The position numbers and the translations under genes were made by a program. Below are positions 11,523 to 23,016 of a stretch of 64,000 bases of DNA, piece by piece; the stretch's first letter is position 1, and each line of letters starts with the position of its first letter. The DNA comes from Isoperla grammatica (lineage: Eukaryota > Arthropoda > Insecta > Plecoptera > Perlodidae): contig OX246744.1 of NCBI GenBank assembly GCA_945910005.1, forward strand, positions 45,027,850 through 45,091,849, written 5' to 3'. Below the pieces are notes generated by a model. The model was not told the DNA's origin, made no database searches, and was given only the letters and a program-made list of their open reading frames with translations.

Positions 11523-12851
11523 ACCCTGTATCTTACGCCGAGAGCAGTATACGAGTAAATCCAGTATACCTTGGACACCACACAACCATAATCTGGGATC
11601 ATTATAAGTTACATCTAATAATCATAATCATTATGATACACATCGACGCTTCGAGATCATCACACATAACCGTTGTTTCGTTTACTAGAGTCGACCCGAT
11701 AAGTCGCTCACGTGCAAGTGGTTAGTGCGAGATAAAGAAGCTCTTCTCTCCCCCCCCCCCTCCCCAATCCCCCCGACGCTCCCATCGCTTATCTCGCTTT
11801 TCGCAATAGAAGAAAGAATAATAATAGTTGTTTGAAGTCTGCGTGCTTCACTTACCGTCGATTCAGTGCTGTCTGGTAAACTATGGTCCGTCCCATGTGT
11901 TCAAGGGGTCACCAGGGTGAGATAAAAGGGGGGCACTACCTCCCACCCCCCCGGATTTAAGGAATTTTGAAGTTAAACTGGCAATCTATACGCTACGCGC
12001 TACGTGGTGTGTGGTACGTGCCATTTCATATAAAGTATGTAAATAAAAAAAAGATAATAATTTAAATTGTAAAGTCAATCCGTCCCTTCACGAACATGGT
12101 AATTTCAACGCGATCAGATAAGTTAAATCATGACCTCCGAGCGGGGGCAATATGACCACGCCACCTCGCGGCCCAGCACCACTCGTCCTTACGGTTTTTG
12201 CATTGCATAGGTATGCATTTTATCACGGCCATTCATATCTCAAACGATATTGTTCCTACGTTTTGATGATTTACATGTCATGCAGTATACGTACTATGTA
12301 CGAAGTAGTTAGTGTACGTGGTTCAATTCTATGCATTCAGAACCTACGTTAACATCCCAAAATCGATTCAAGTGTTAAAAATCTCCCCAAAAAACTCCCA
12401 GCAGGTCAAATTGGGGGCTCCCGCCCCCATCCCTTTCACCCAGATGGAAACTGTTATTTTACTTTGCCCCCCCTTGAAAAATATCCTAACGACGCCCATG
12501 CATGTCTTCCACGTCCGAATCTTGGCTTGGGTATGGTCATGGATGTCGCTTGGCGTTTATTGATGTTCATACATCACCATCCACAACTGGGCCAAATTTC
12601 AAATCATCCTCAAACATTGTGAGGTAAATGTCACTCTAAGGCCCGGTTGTAATGTCTAGATCAAGTTATCTTCCAGATAATCACCATTTTAAAGCTTCTC
12701 TTTGGTGGTTGCCATGGTGAAAACAAGTTATCCACGGGACAAATAGTTATACCGAGATCGTACAATCGGGGGTTAGTGTTTTCAGTATCATATTAGGGGG
12801 GGCGTAGCAGCCAGGAACTGTTACATTGAGTATTGTTACTTGTTATAAACT
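11523..12851. other. Non-genic stretch with fragments of two dispersed repeats
   Basis: Positions 11895-12180 are related to 16850-17100; both contain GGATTTAAGGAATTTTGAA-like and TATGTAAATAAAAA-like blocks. Positions 12218-12510 are related to 34345-34707 in the right half of the hAT element; both contain GTACGTGGTTCAATTC, CATTCAGAACCTA and CCCCCTTGAAAA..ATATCCT. No gene is seen. Confidence 0.6.
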
Positions 12852-13619
12852 AGGAAAACGCTCTGTGTGACGCGTTGATAAGCGAGCGCGTCCATGCACA
12901 CGAACTTTGTGGTGAAAAGTTCTGAAAGGTATAGTTTATTCTTCAATGAAAATGATAAATAAAAACAACAATTAACAACAATACAAGAATGTGCATTGCA
13001 AAATTTTCTTTAATCTCCATAGCTATTATACTTCCCAGCATTTTGTTGAAGGTAGTCCAATGAGCGTTGCTAAGCTTTTTCTTTGGCATTTTGTTTAGTG
13101 TTTTCGACACGGTCCGCCACCGTTACTAACACTTATTGACATCAATATAAATGTAATTTCTACCTCTATTACGTATCAGATCTCATTAAGATTAGTATAT
13201 TCGTGACTGAAAAAAATTTACTACAATATAGCCTCCTCACATTTTGCCGTTACTGTGTTTCAGAAAAATATTTTCGAGTAACTTTAGTGTAACTTTGCCA
13301 AAACTTATCAGATCTCCATAAAATTAACATATTCGGGACCGGATAAAACGTTATTAAAATATGGCTATCTCACATTTTGCCGCCATTTTGTCTCAGAAAA
13401 ACAATTGTCAGTAACTTTAATGTAACTTTGTAACTTCTCCACCGATTTTTCTTTAAAACTAATGGCGTTCAACCCACATCGTGGCTTGAGGATGTTCCAA
13501 ATTTCAAGTTGATCGAACTTTCCGTTCAACCGCTATCGCGAGACATAAAAAAAAAAAAAACAAACAAACAGAATGAGAGCCATAAGAGTATCTTGTAAAC
13601 GCTCGCTTCGTTCGCTTAA
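12852..13619 (+). repeat. Dispersed repeat R1, complete copy 2
   Basis: It begins AGGAAAACGCTCTGTGTG and ends CGCTCGCTTCGTTCGCTTAA. It is collinear with copy 1 (1-590) and with the minus-strand copy at 46737-47484, so it gives the family length of about 770 bp. It lacks a usable open frame. Confidence 0.8.
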
Positions 13620-13956
13620 TTAAACTTAAACTTATTTCAAAATTTAACTCCGGGTGTCTCTACAAGCAATCTCGCGGGCCGAAGGTTGCCATGCCTGCTT
13701 TAGTGTGAGTCAAAATAGGATAGCAGCAAGCAACAACAAGAAAATTGACCAGTATGGGGTGGAAGAAAGGCAATATCTAGTTCAAGTTCAAGAAAACTAT
13801 CTGTAGACCCACAACAACCTCAAGAGACCGTCGACACAGATGGTTCAAGAAACGGGCCTGCAAATAACAGATACTGCTGGGACAAATTTCAATGTACTGA
13901 TAGAAACGATCGTTCGCAGTGATTGTAATGATAAATTTTCAAAGACATCCGACAGC

Positions 13957-14112
13957 GGTGGCTCAACGGTAAGAAGACGCAAAACTCTCATTCAGGAAGT
14001 CGCCAGCTCGATACCGGCCACCGGCAATCCTGAGTCAAGATTCCTGGCTGAACGTTTCACTTTCATCCAAGGTTTTCCTCAGTCGATAAGTACTGTGATA
14101 GTCATACTATGA
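13957..14112 (+). repeat. tRNA-derived SINE, degenerate copy S1
   Basis: An A-box-like GGTGGCTCAACGG is followed 40 nt later by a B-box relic, AGCTCGATACC. Then come the family-specific GGCCACCGGCAATCCTGA and TTTTCCTCAGTCG. It is the same order as the intact copy at 57478-57745 but more mutated. An open frame through it (13840-14112) is incidental. Confidence 0.8.
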
Positions 14113-14874
14113 GCCCTCCTCAACTCCCAAAAAATTACTGATTCAGAAATTAAAAAATAAGCCACGGATTGTATTGGCCTACAGGCTGAAAGGGAAGTGT
14201 AGGCCTACCTGACCGTAGCTGCCTATTTTTGAACACGAAAATGTTTCTCGCGGGAGGGGGGGGGGGGGTGTTTGGGGGGGAGGTGAGCTATTGGCGTTGC
14301 GAATGGTGTGCAGCCTGATACCGCGATAACTGAGATCACCGTGACCTATCGTAGCACGCAATCCGCATGTGAGTTGACTCGTATGTGCTCGTGGGGCCCA
14401 GGGCGTAATACTCGTTAGGTCAATGTCAATTTGACAAAATATCAACTTAAACATTTTTATTTTTACTAATATAATTGATTGAAAAATGTAAGTACTGCAC
14501 AATTGTTTTAAAATGACGTAAACTTTACCACATGTGCCTTCTGAATCAGCCCATTATATAACTTGCCGATAAGAGTGTCGTTCAACACCCCAAACCTCAG
14601 GATTAAATTGGTCCAGTGTATCTCTGCTGTACGAGATAACTCAAACAACAACACAATTTACCGAAAAATAGAAACATCGAAAATAGACACAGAACTCCAT
14701 TGTTATTTGTTTGTCATGGTTGAGTGCTCGGTGGTTTAGCAATAAGGGCAATCAATATACAAGCAAAGGAATAGGTTATTAGTGCAGGGGGGGGGGGAGG
14801 GGGGTGTTTGCGCCCAGGCCCCCCATTTTCACACAATATTATAACAAATAGTTTTTATAAAATCTACTTGATAT
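14113..14874. other. Non-genic stretch
   Basis: It holds G-runs at 14255-14285 and 14788-14805. No gene is recognised. The second G-run precedes the hAT transposase relic and may belong to that element. Confidence 0.5.
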
Positions 14875-15140
14875 ATGAACATGGGAAATAAAAAATGTTG
14901 GCGCATAATTGGGAAAAAATACCTTTTGTCTTACGAACTTGTTAGTCGAAAACAGTCACAATGTCAGGCTTTCCGGACATCTGTACATCCATGCTATTGT
15001 TTCTTAACTAGTTCTTTTACGGTGGCAACTGTAGAAAGGTTGTTTTCGAAATTATAATTAATAAAAACTACACTCGAATTTATTTTTGTTAAGAATGTAA
15101 TAAGTGTCCTGTCGACCTTGTATATCGAAAACCAACGAGC
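14875..15140 (+). pseudogene. hAT transposase C-terminal (dimerisation) domain relic
   Basis: The translation contains FTVATVERLFSKL, matching the hAT C-terminal dimerisation domain signature (TVA.AERSFSKL). A stop codon follows at 15055-15057. In the same frame after the stop comes LIKTTL, where the family has LIKTYLR, and about 15 residues later VLSTLYIEN, where the family has LA.LSIE. Upstream residues around 14960-15000 resemble the preceding Y/FP..Y...R.LLT segment. The 3' part of a hAT transposase therefore survives with an in-frame stop and no catalytic N-terminal part. It is too decayed to be functional. It could be the source family of the many hAT-like MITEs here, but that is inference. 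Confidence 0.75.
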
Positions 15141-17892
15141 GAGATAAATTAGTGTGGTTACTGCCACATCAGTGGTGGACCCAGGGGAGGGATGGTAGGG
15201 GACGATCGGCCCCCTCTCCCCATAGTTATGGAAAATATTGATTTTACACAGATTTTATGAGTATGGTAGGCCTACTGTAGAACAGATTATGGATACATAC
15301 AATTTTCTATTGCATAAGTGATATCGATACATGATTACGTATTATATATTAAACATTATATTTTGGTAACTGATCATTCAAGATTGTCTATTCAATAGCA
15401 GAAGCTTAGGAGAAATATTGAAACACTGATCCACATGAAAGTGTATCATGAAATGGAATCATGTATCAGTATAAAAGGACGAGCATTGAATAATTATTTA
15501 AATTGATTCCTACCACTGTAACTGGAAGGCTCAAGGACTGCTTCGTAAAATATTCCATCCAGCCACTTCACCATCATTTTTCCTCGACTGTGTCGTATCG
15601 CAGATGGTTGACACGTGTATTTCACATTGTCCACAAGGAATCTTACTTGAATAGATGAAGGCTTACTGGATAAATTTTCTGAAAATAGGCCAACGTTTGA
15701 TTACGCTACGCATATTGATAGTTTAAACCGACGTTTCGATGTAATTGCATATAACCTTATCAGGGTTACAAAACACGATAGTCCAGTGGCGTACGCCGGA
15801 ATATATTTCGGGGGGGGGGGCTGCCCAGAGTAGAACATAACTGTAAAAATGTGCTCAAAAAACGATACAATTGGTGGTGTGGGGGGATGTCCTCCACAAT
15901 AGCGCCACAGGCAATTTTTTGTAAATCCGTATTTTTAAAGTTGTTTTAATATGTTTTAGAAGAAGGTAAGCTGCTTTGCTGAAGGGGATACGGGTTACAA
16001 CGGCGCCAAATACGATTTCAAAATAATTTCAACAATCCATACGATATACAATTACTATAATGTTACAACTTATACAATTTCACCTATACAGGAGTGTTTT
16101 CCGACTAAGCAAGAAGAGAAATAAATATGTAAATCTACTTAATTTTTTGCGTATATATTAAATATTTAGATGATTTGTAGAGTATAATTAAGGTTTGGGA
16201 TTTCGGGGGGGGGGGGGGGGGGTGGGCTCCAGCTTGGCTCCAGCCTTCCCCCCCCCCAACCCCCGTCTGTATACCTCACTGCCGGATAGGCCTACTTGTA
16301 AAAGAACGGAAAATGTAATAGATTCAAAATACTAACTAAATCAAACAAGGTACACAAGAGACTCATTTGAAATAAAACCACACGGCATACATTATGAGTA
16401 ACATGCGCATATAATTTATTTGCTGAGGAACGGGAGGGTGTGGATGAGATTGTGGTAACTTCATTTAGAGTTCCTCATACATTTCACATTAAAGAAACGT
16501 ATGACATAGACCTACAACGAATGAGATACCTATAGGCCTACATAGCATTGCATAAGCTCGGGAAAATATATTGAAAGTTATTGTATATAGGCCTACATAG
16601 CATTGCATAATGCATAAGCTCGGGAAAATATATTGAAAGTAATTGTATTTTTACTATTTTACTATTTGATTATATTTTAAATTCACATATTTCTTGGGGC
16701 TAATACCAAATTCTGATTTGTAACAACAATATAGTTCAGTCATTGAGAAAGTATGTATAATTGTTTAGTAACCCTCCAGACCAGGCTCTAAAAAAGCGTG
16801 GTGGGCTGCATTTACGTGCTTGACACTTCTGTACATTAATTATTTCAAGACATGGGCGCCGGGACCCGTTGGGGGACAAGGGGAGCATTTTTTGTCGTCC
16901 CTGGATTTCAGGAATTTAACTGGTTATGCGATGCGCGCTATATGCCTCAAGTATGTAAATCAAAAAATCAAATTAAAAACTACAAAACAATGTGTTATTT
17001 ACTTCAACGCGATATTGTAGAGGGAAATCAGAGCACCACTGGCTGTTCAAGTCGCCCAGCACACGACAATCGACCAGCAGTGGTAAAATGCATGTTCCTT
17101 GACATATAAGAGTAACAATTAATGTAATTGTCATAATTTTCTTACCCAGTTTCCGACGTTTTCTTGGTGGTGCCATTTCACTGCGCACCTGTATGATGCT
17201 CGGCTACTCAAGATCAACTGACCAGCGTTGAGCCAGCATGAACAGGCAGGGTGCGTTATCACAGTGACTCGACTTATCCGCGCGGGGTTGCCAGATTTGG
17301 CAAGACAAAGACAGTATTGAAAATCGTGGAAAAATTAGTTTGGTTTCTCACTAAAAAGTAAAAAGACCCACAATACTCAAACACCTACTGTCGGTCTTCT
17401 TGTGCATATCTTGTCATTTTCGGCTAACTCTTCTGCGAGAACAAACTTTAATTAGGGAGACAATTTAAATGCCAATCAACGTCATTATTAAAAGCGGATT
17501 CATACGAGTACGACTAATCGGCGGCATATTTAATTTATTCTTTTTTCATTTGCAATTTATATTGTATTTGTCCGATTAGGTTGGCCGATTATAGAACTCG
17601 GTTCATTTGTAAAAGTCATCAAACAGTTGTCATGCGCATGAGCAGAATGTGGAATAGTGGCTATAACCACTGGCGCCGGAACGGGGGGGGGCCATGGGGG
17701 GCATTGCCCCCCTAACTTTCATGCCACGGGGGGCAGATTTTAGATTTGAAAACAGATATTATATGTAAATGGTTCTTGGCTATGTGCCCAAAAAGTCAAT
17801 ATTTCTACTTTTTGGGAAAGCAAACGTCGGATGATTGTGTCAACAATTCATTTCCAGGAAGAAACAACCCAACAATAGCAGGACTGCAGGAA
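15141..17892. other. Non-genic mosaic of transposon ends
   Basis: No gene is supported. Several hAT-style left ends start with CAGTGG and run into G-rich sequence: 15166 (CAGTGGTGGACCCAGGGG) and 15785 (CAGTGGCGTACGCC). CACTGGCGCCGGAACGGGG at 17670 is similar. I could not pair them with right ends. A direct repeat of about 65 bp, GGCCTACATAGCATTGCATA with GCTCGGGAAAATATATTG, occurs at 16535 and 16590. Positions 16850-17100 are a copy of the repeat at 11895-12180. G- and C-runs lie at 15811, 16205-16222 and 16248-16258. Confidence 0.5.
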
Positions 17893-18107
17893 TAATAACA
17901 ACCTAGTAATTGGACTGTTCACTGTTCTTTGTCAAGAAGTTAATATAAAACGCTATATTTCGAGCCCTGATCAGAGCTCTTCAACGGGCGAAGTCAATTA
18001 GTGTGACTTCGCCCGTTGAAGAGCTCTGATCAGGGCTCGAAATATAGCGTTTTATATTAACTTCTTGACAAAGAACAGTGAACAGTCCAATTACTAGGTT
18101 GTTATTA
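17893..18107. repeat. Perfect palindrome, 104-bp arms with a 7-nt loop
   Basis: Positions 17893-17996 and 18004-18107 are exact reverse complements as far as I can read them, with ATTAGTG as loop. The arms include TCAAGAAGTTAATATAAAAC, CGCTATATTTCGAGCCCTGA and GAGCTCTTCAACGGGCGAAG. The right arm contains CTGATCA followed by CGAAA, which is reminiscent of the hammerhead-type core in Penelope-like element termini, but CTGATGA is not present. It may be a head-to-head junction of two element tails. No protein is encoded. Confidence 0.9.
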
Positions 18108-18716
18108 CGTTTTACCTGTTCTACTATGTTTCCATTTTAATTAATAGCAGGAAAGTTTATCCATTGTATTGCTTTTTTGACAAGATATCACCATCAAACA
18201 TAATGCAGGGCCCGTTTTTTTTATCGCCTTCGGCGAAATTGCCACCGGCCATAGGGACTTTGCACCTGACCTCAGCTATATTACCCACATTGTTGCGAGT
18301 ACAAATTAACGATGCGAGTGGATAACTAGTTGATTTGTGTAGAATTGATACATATAATAAACTAACTTTTTGTATCCCGTTTTGTTTACCATCTATTTTG
18401 AGTCTAGAATTGCCCCCCCCCCCCCCCCCCCCCCTTATATCAAAAACGTTCCGCGACGGGCCTGGCTATAACTCATATTCGTCGTGCGAATCCGTGTTGA
18501 CCAAGATTATGATATTTGGGGTTTTACGTCCCAAATATTTGCAACGAGGCTAATCGAGACGATGAGTGTGTGATTATGAGGATGAAAAAACGCCACATGA
18601 CATCCATGCCCAGGCCGGGATTCGAACCTGGAACGTCTATTGCTTGCCTACCCCGACATTTCAGCCGTGTTTTCAAACCAACTTGTAATATTCTCGTCTG
18701 TAGAATTTACGTGTAT
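18108..18716. other. Non-genic stretch
   Basis: It holds a C-run of about 20 at 18413-18433 and a minus-strand tRNA-like B-box (GGGATTCGAACCTGG, about 18617). No gene is seen. Confidence 0.5.
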
Positions 18717-19345
18717 TGAATCGATCATAACTAAACCAGTTATTCATCGGGAGTTAAACGGAAGGTTGCAATCGATTTGTATTTGTAAGGGCTACTGGAT
18801 CATGACATACAACGAGAGAGAGAGCGCGACGCGTACAGCCACACTGACCCCTAATTGGTTGACCATGTTATGGGCTCTATCTCGATGAGTTTTAGTGCTG
18901 CAGAGTTGAAACTAATTTCATTCAATTTAGAACAATGATTTACATTTAATGAACAATTTGCACGTGTTTCAACTGGGTGAGACAAATGGAAATACTTACC
19001 GAAAAATGTACATTTTTAACAAATAGACATTCGATTAAATCGACCATAGCTCAACCAGTTATGCATCGGGAGTTAAACAGAAGATGACAATCGATGTGTA
19101 TGTGCAAGGGCCATTGGATCCGTGCAGGCAACGAGAGTGAGCGCGACGCGTTCAGCCACACTGACCCCTAATTGGTTGACCATGTTATGGGCTCTATCTC
19201 AATGAGTTTTAGTGCTGCAGAGTTGAAACTTATTTCATTCAATTTAGAACAATGATATTTTAATGAATAATTTGCACGGGTTTCAATCGGGTGAAACAAA
19301 GAGAAATATTTACCGAAAGAATGTCAATTTTTAACAAATAGATAT
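18717..19345. repeat. Tandem duplication of a unit of about 313 bp
   Basis: The unit begins near TCGATCATAACTAAACCAG. It includes GCCACACTGACCCCTAATTG, ATGGGCTCTATCTC and GTGCTGCAGAGTTGAAACT, and ends TTTTTAACAAATAGACATTC. It recurs immediately with about 90% identity (second start near 19030), and a third start decays after 19345. No coding function is seen. Confidence 0.85.
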
Positions 19346-20309
19346 TCGATCATATCTCGGCCATTTGTAGATCATGAGTAAAGTGAAGCTGTGCCTATGT
19401 GGGAGCCACCCTCTTCTTAACATAGAACATATTATGGGGCTGACTTCGTTAAACAAAATATGTCTCCAGAAAAAGCACCTCCTCCCCTTCCCCCGAAGGT
19501 AGTTGTAAGTATACTTTATTGTATTGTGTGATTAGTTGCTACAACGGTTCCAAAGTCGCCATTTTACAAGCAGTACAACAGTATTAGACAAAGATTAAAG
19601 TGAAGTTCCAAACTAAAATGACCCCATCCCGAACATGGAATCGAACCCTGCACCTTCTGCATTGGAAGCAGGAATAAACCCACTAAACCAACGAGAAACT
19701 CAAATGCCAATGAGTTTGTCGTGTTGAAAAATATTGAATAGAATTAAGGGATATCGATATTAGCGAACTGTTCTTAAAAGATCTTCAAATTATTAGTGAG
19801 ATCAATAATTAGCAGCTTTATTTCTCTAGCAGACGTCGGTCTGACAGCTTTCAAAAAAATATTTTTTACGTAGGAAACCTGCTATAAGGTGTACAATGTG
19901 CTCCTCTCTGGTGTCCGAGGGCTCGAGGGGAATGTATAGTGGTCGCCACGATACTAGGAGCGCCGGCTTTTCTTTGCGTTTGGGCTGAGGTGCTTTGCGA
20001 CAACTTGGACATGTCAATGAATAATAGAACCTATCATTATCAATGTCACACTCCAGTGCGCTCCCGTGCTTCGAACAACATGTTGGTTACTACTACCTGC
20101 GATGAAAACATGCGAAAAAAAACTACAAAACCAAAACATCATCATCTGACCTGTGCTAGGGTTTGAGGTCGATGTTTTCGTTTGTCCAGACGGATAGTAT
20201 TTTTTTAGTTGGGGTTGCAGGCGTGCAGCTCTTTGTCTACCTGTAAGTGGAGTGAATTATGCGTGTAATGCCTCTACAATGGAGCTCGAGAATGTGTCCT
20301 AGTATCTTG
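19346..20309. other. Non-genic stretch with a tRNA-like sequence
   Basis: The minus strand of 19620-19690 can be drawn as a tRNA-like sequence. It has an anticodon arm CTGC-TTCCAAT-GCAG (CCA in the loop), a B-box GGGTTCGATTCC and a TTGGTTTAGTGGG D-arm. The acceptor ends do not pair well, so it is probably a SINE head or pseudogene. No protein gene is seen. Confidence 0.45.
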
Positions 20310-20480
20310 GCGGCCAGTATACGACTCAGCATTCGTTTTTTAACTGAGGAAAACCTCGGAAAAACCTTCAATCAGGACTGCCGGTGGCCGGTATCAAACC
20401 GGCGACCTCCCGAATCAGAGCCTCGTTTTCTACGCACTTATCTATCTCTATCGGTGATTTTGTTACGTTTATAGGACGAC
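20310..20480 (-). repeat. tRNA-derived SINE, copy S2
   Basis: On the minus strand it reads CGGGAGGTCGCCGGTTTGATACCGGCCACCGG. This is followed by CAGTCCTGATTGAAGG and TTTTTCCGAGGTTTTCC, matching the other SINE copies. The B-box is intact apart from one substitution; the A-box region near 20455 is eroded. Confidence 0.8.
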
Positions 20481-20866
20481 ACCGCTGGCTAGCAGATACC
20501 TCGAACGTCAAGCCGAGTTGACAAAAACGATAGATGTTTGTCTTCCGTGTCATTGGCAGTGGCCGTGGGACTGGTAGGTGGAGGTACAATGTGAGCGTCA
20601 TTAGGCAGTTTGGCCACAGTGTGTAATGTGTATCATATTTTTCTCACAGTCTGTCAGCGACAAACAAACAGGCGACCCCCCCCCAACTAACAAAAAATGA
20701 TCTCAGATTCCACGCAAGAATCCACCCAACATACACACATAGCAACAAGCAATCAGGGTTTTTTAAACTATTTCCATATAGAATGATCAGGAACCATGCG
20801 TGGGGCGCTTGATTGTAATGCAAATTTTAATTTGTTAATAATATCTCACTTATGCATCAGGTAGAC
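20481..20866. other. Non-genic stretch left of the nested elements
   Basis: AT-rich unique sequence; nothing is recognised. It ends with the 8-bp duplication AGGTAGAC (20859-20866) of the hAT element. Confidence 0.5.
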
Positions 20867-21129
20867 CAGTGGCGCACCCAAGGGGGGGGCTTTTGGGGCT
20901 AAAGCCCCCCCACAGAACCCCACAAACACCGCAAGTTTATTGATAGTCAAAACTTAATATTAATAATGATCATTATTTTTTTCATCATTAATAATGATCA
21001 TTAATAATGATGAAAATAATATTCATTTTTGAAAGAAAACCATCTTTGTTGCTCAGAGTGTAGCCCAAGGGCGCCGCGAAGGGGGGGGGGCCTTGGATTA
21101 CAGGATTTTAAAAAAAAAACTGGCAGTAT

Positions 21130-21135
21130 GATGAT
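21130..21135. other. Left target duplication of the Polinton (GATGAT)
   Basis: GATGAT immediately precedes the AG-starting TIR and is repeated exactly after the right TIR at 34243-34248. A 6-bp duplication is the hallmark of Polinton integration. Confidence 0.95.
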
Positions 21136-21610
21136 AGTAGTAGACCCCCGGTTCATCGCGTCGATATTCCAGGAATCCTTCACTGGCCGAGACGGTGATT
21201 AGTAAGACTGTCTGGTGCCACCTCCACCCGCCCCTCCCCTCCACACCCGCTCTCCACGACTGACACCTCACACCCCACCCCGCCCCCACCTGTAAGTAAT
21301 CTTTGGATTCGAACCCAGGATACCTAACCAACACAGCCGCCAGGAGTCGAACCCAGTACCCACCCCCAAATGTTAAAACATAAGATAACATGAGATTTGA
21401 AGCCGGCACGACACGATATAGCCAAGGGTCGGGCACGACTCAGTGCGTGTACCACGTTCGAACCTGGGGAGGGGCCATAAAACATGAGTGCTTCACATCG
21501 GACTGTTGCTGTAAGACTAAGTCTGTACAATTTCAGGTAATTGATCTATTATCGGTGCGAGATAAGGAATGTCTCGCTAATGACTATAGACTGAATGCGA
21601 CTGATGGATG
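21136..21610. repeat. Left terminal inverted repeat of the Polinton
   Basis: It pairs with 33767-34242 at about 90% identity, from AGTAGTAGACCCCCGG inward to CGACTGATGGATG. Internal landmarks are a GC-rich block near 21225-21290 and repeated tRNA B-box-like motifs (complements of GGGTTCGAATCC near 21305 and GGGTTCGACTCC near 21344). A third, weaker motif lies near 21455. Confidence 0.95.
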
Positions 21611-22216
21611 AGGACGAGATACCGAATGCCGCACTAATGACCATAGCCAAACTATATTGAGATAGATTCGGGTCCGATACATTGAAGTGACGACACCCAT
21701 GTGTCACGTGGGGAGGGGGAGGGGAGGGGAGGGGACACACAACAGACGGCTTCACGCGCTATTGTTATTGTTAGGATATTTGTGGAAATATGGAAGGAAG
21801 GATAAATTACAAAAACGGTTTTTTAATAAGCCATTAAACTTTAATGAATGTAATATAAATCATATATATACATGGTATACTTGAAAACACACCAATATAA
21901 AAACCATAAGTAATAAATGATGCCGCGTACTTTAGTAATAATAGATGCGTCCACGGTAATTAATAATAATAAAATCATAGACATAAATGGTATACTTGAA
22001 AACACACCAATATAAAACCCATAAGTAATAAATGATGCAACAATTACATGCCGCGTACATTAGTTATTAATAATAAAATCATAGACATACATGGTATACT
22101 TGAAAACACACACACCAATATAAAAACCCATAAGTAATAAATGATGCAACAATCACATTAGTAATAATAGAATCGTCCAAGGAAATTAATAATAATATCA
22201 ATGACAGTAGAGGTAT
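21611..22216. other. Polinton 3' subterminal region with tandem repeat
   Basis: No gene is present. Positions 21865-22165 hold about three head-to-tail units of about 105-120 bp, each with TGGTATACTTGAAAACACA, CCAATATAAAA and CATAAGTAATAAATGATGC. The units differ by small indels. They lie just downstream of the last gene on the minus strand. Confidence 0.8.
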
Positions 22217-23014
22217 TTACTTGGCACTTTCACTTTCACGGATCATTTGCATGAACGTTTTTTGCTGTTGTTGTATTTTGTTTCCAGCGGCGAAAGCGTC
22301 GAGGACAATCGCCACATCCTTCACGATTAGGTGTCGGGAAACGGCACTCATCTCGGTTAGCAAACGTCTTGGGTCAAAATGCGGCACATTTGAGAGATCG
22401 CGTTCGCTGTTTTCTGTGTGGGCAAAAGCGGCCGTGATGTGCATGTTTGCCATGCTGGGTGATTCTCGGACGTGACGTGACGCGTACCCCATTGTGGCCA
22501 TTAGTTTGGCGACAGTGTTAACCTTTTGGCGGTAGACGGCCTCGACGTGTGGCAGCCATTCCTGCGCCCGAGCGATGGCGCGTTGAATGCACGTTTGAAG
22601 AAGACTTATTCCCTGCCACGATTGTGTAGCCAGCGAGACAAGCTTCAGTCCCGAGTCGTTTCCAGGTTGAATGCTCGTGATGGTGATCGTCTTCTTGTTG
22701 AAGAAGACTGAGCGATGTAGGAAAATGGAGTCGCTGATCTGCCAACTCTTCCCGGCTTCGTCGTCCTCGTGTTGGGCCGTGTTGAAGTACGCCGTCAAGA
22801 CTTCCTTTTCGTCGAGGATGGCCTCCCAGTCGGTAACGCGTAAAGACACCGTATCGCCACACCTCCCTACACGGATGTAGACCTCAAATTGAGGCCCTAT
22901 AGCAATGCCCACTGACACTTGTTTGGATTTACTAGCGTTAATAAAGTACGACACTTCGAGTAGCTCCGTGAGAGCCGCGTCGGTCCGCTTGACGACTTGA
23001 GTAGGAGAATCCAT
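22217..23014 (-). CDS. Conserved Polinton protein of unknown function
   Basis: The ATG at 23014 gives 265 residues and lies 2 nt after the TAG that ends the preceding gene (23017-23019), so I prefer it to an upstream in-frame leucine-rich extension. The segment at residues about 28-75 (IGPQFEVYIRVG, SLRVTDWEAIL, VLTAYF) resembles a small beta-rich module that recurs in Polinton-encoded proteins, where strands are followed by an EW..L helix. A PC4-like or single-strand-binding fold is possible but is inference. The C-terminal half is helical with a Q-rich end (IQQQQKTF). The frame is intact and is the last gene of the minus-strand series. Role unknown. Confidence 0.7.
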   Translation of the reverse strand: MDSPTQVVKRTDAALTELLEVSYFINASKSKQVSVGIAIGPQFEVYIRVGRCGDTVSLRVTDWEAILDEKEVLTAYFNTAQHEDDEAGKSWQISDSIFLHRSVFFNKKTITITSIQPGNDSGLKLVSLATQSWQGISLLQTCIQRAIARAQEWLPHVEAVYRQKVNTVAKLMATMGYASRHVRESPSMANMHITAAFAHTENSERDLSNVPHFDPRRLLTEMSAVSRHLIVKDVAIVLDAFAAGNKIQQQQKTFMQMIRESESAK

Positions 23015-23016
23015 GT

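Noticed and set aside
17893..18107. Active hammerhead ribozyme
   Set aside because: The core has CTGATCA rather than CTGATGA and the surrounding stems are not convincing.
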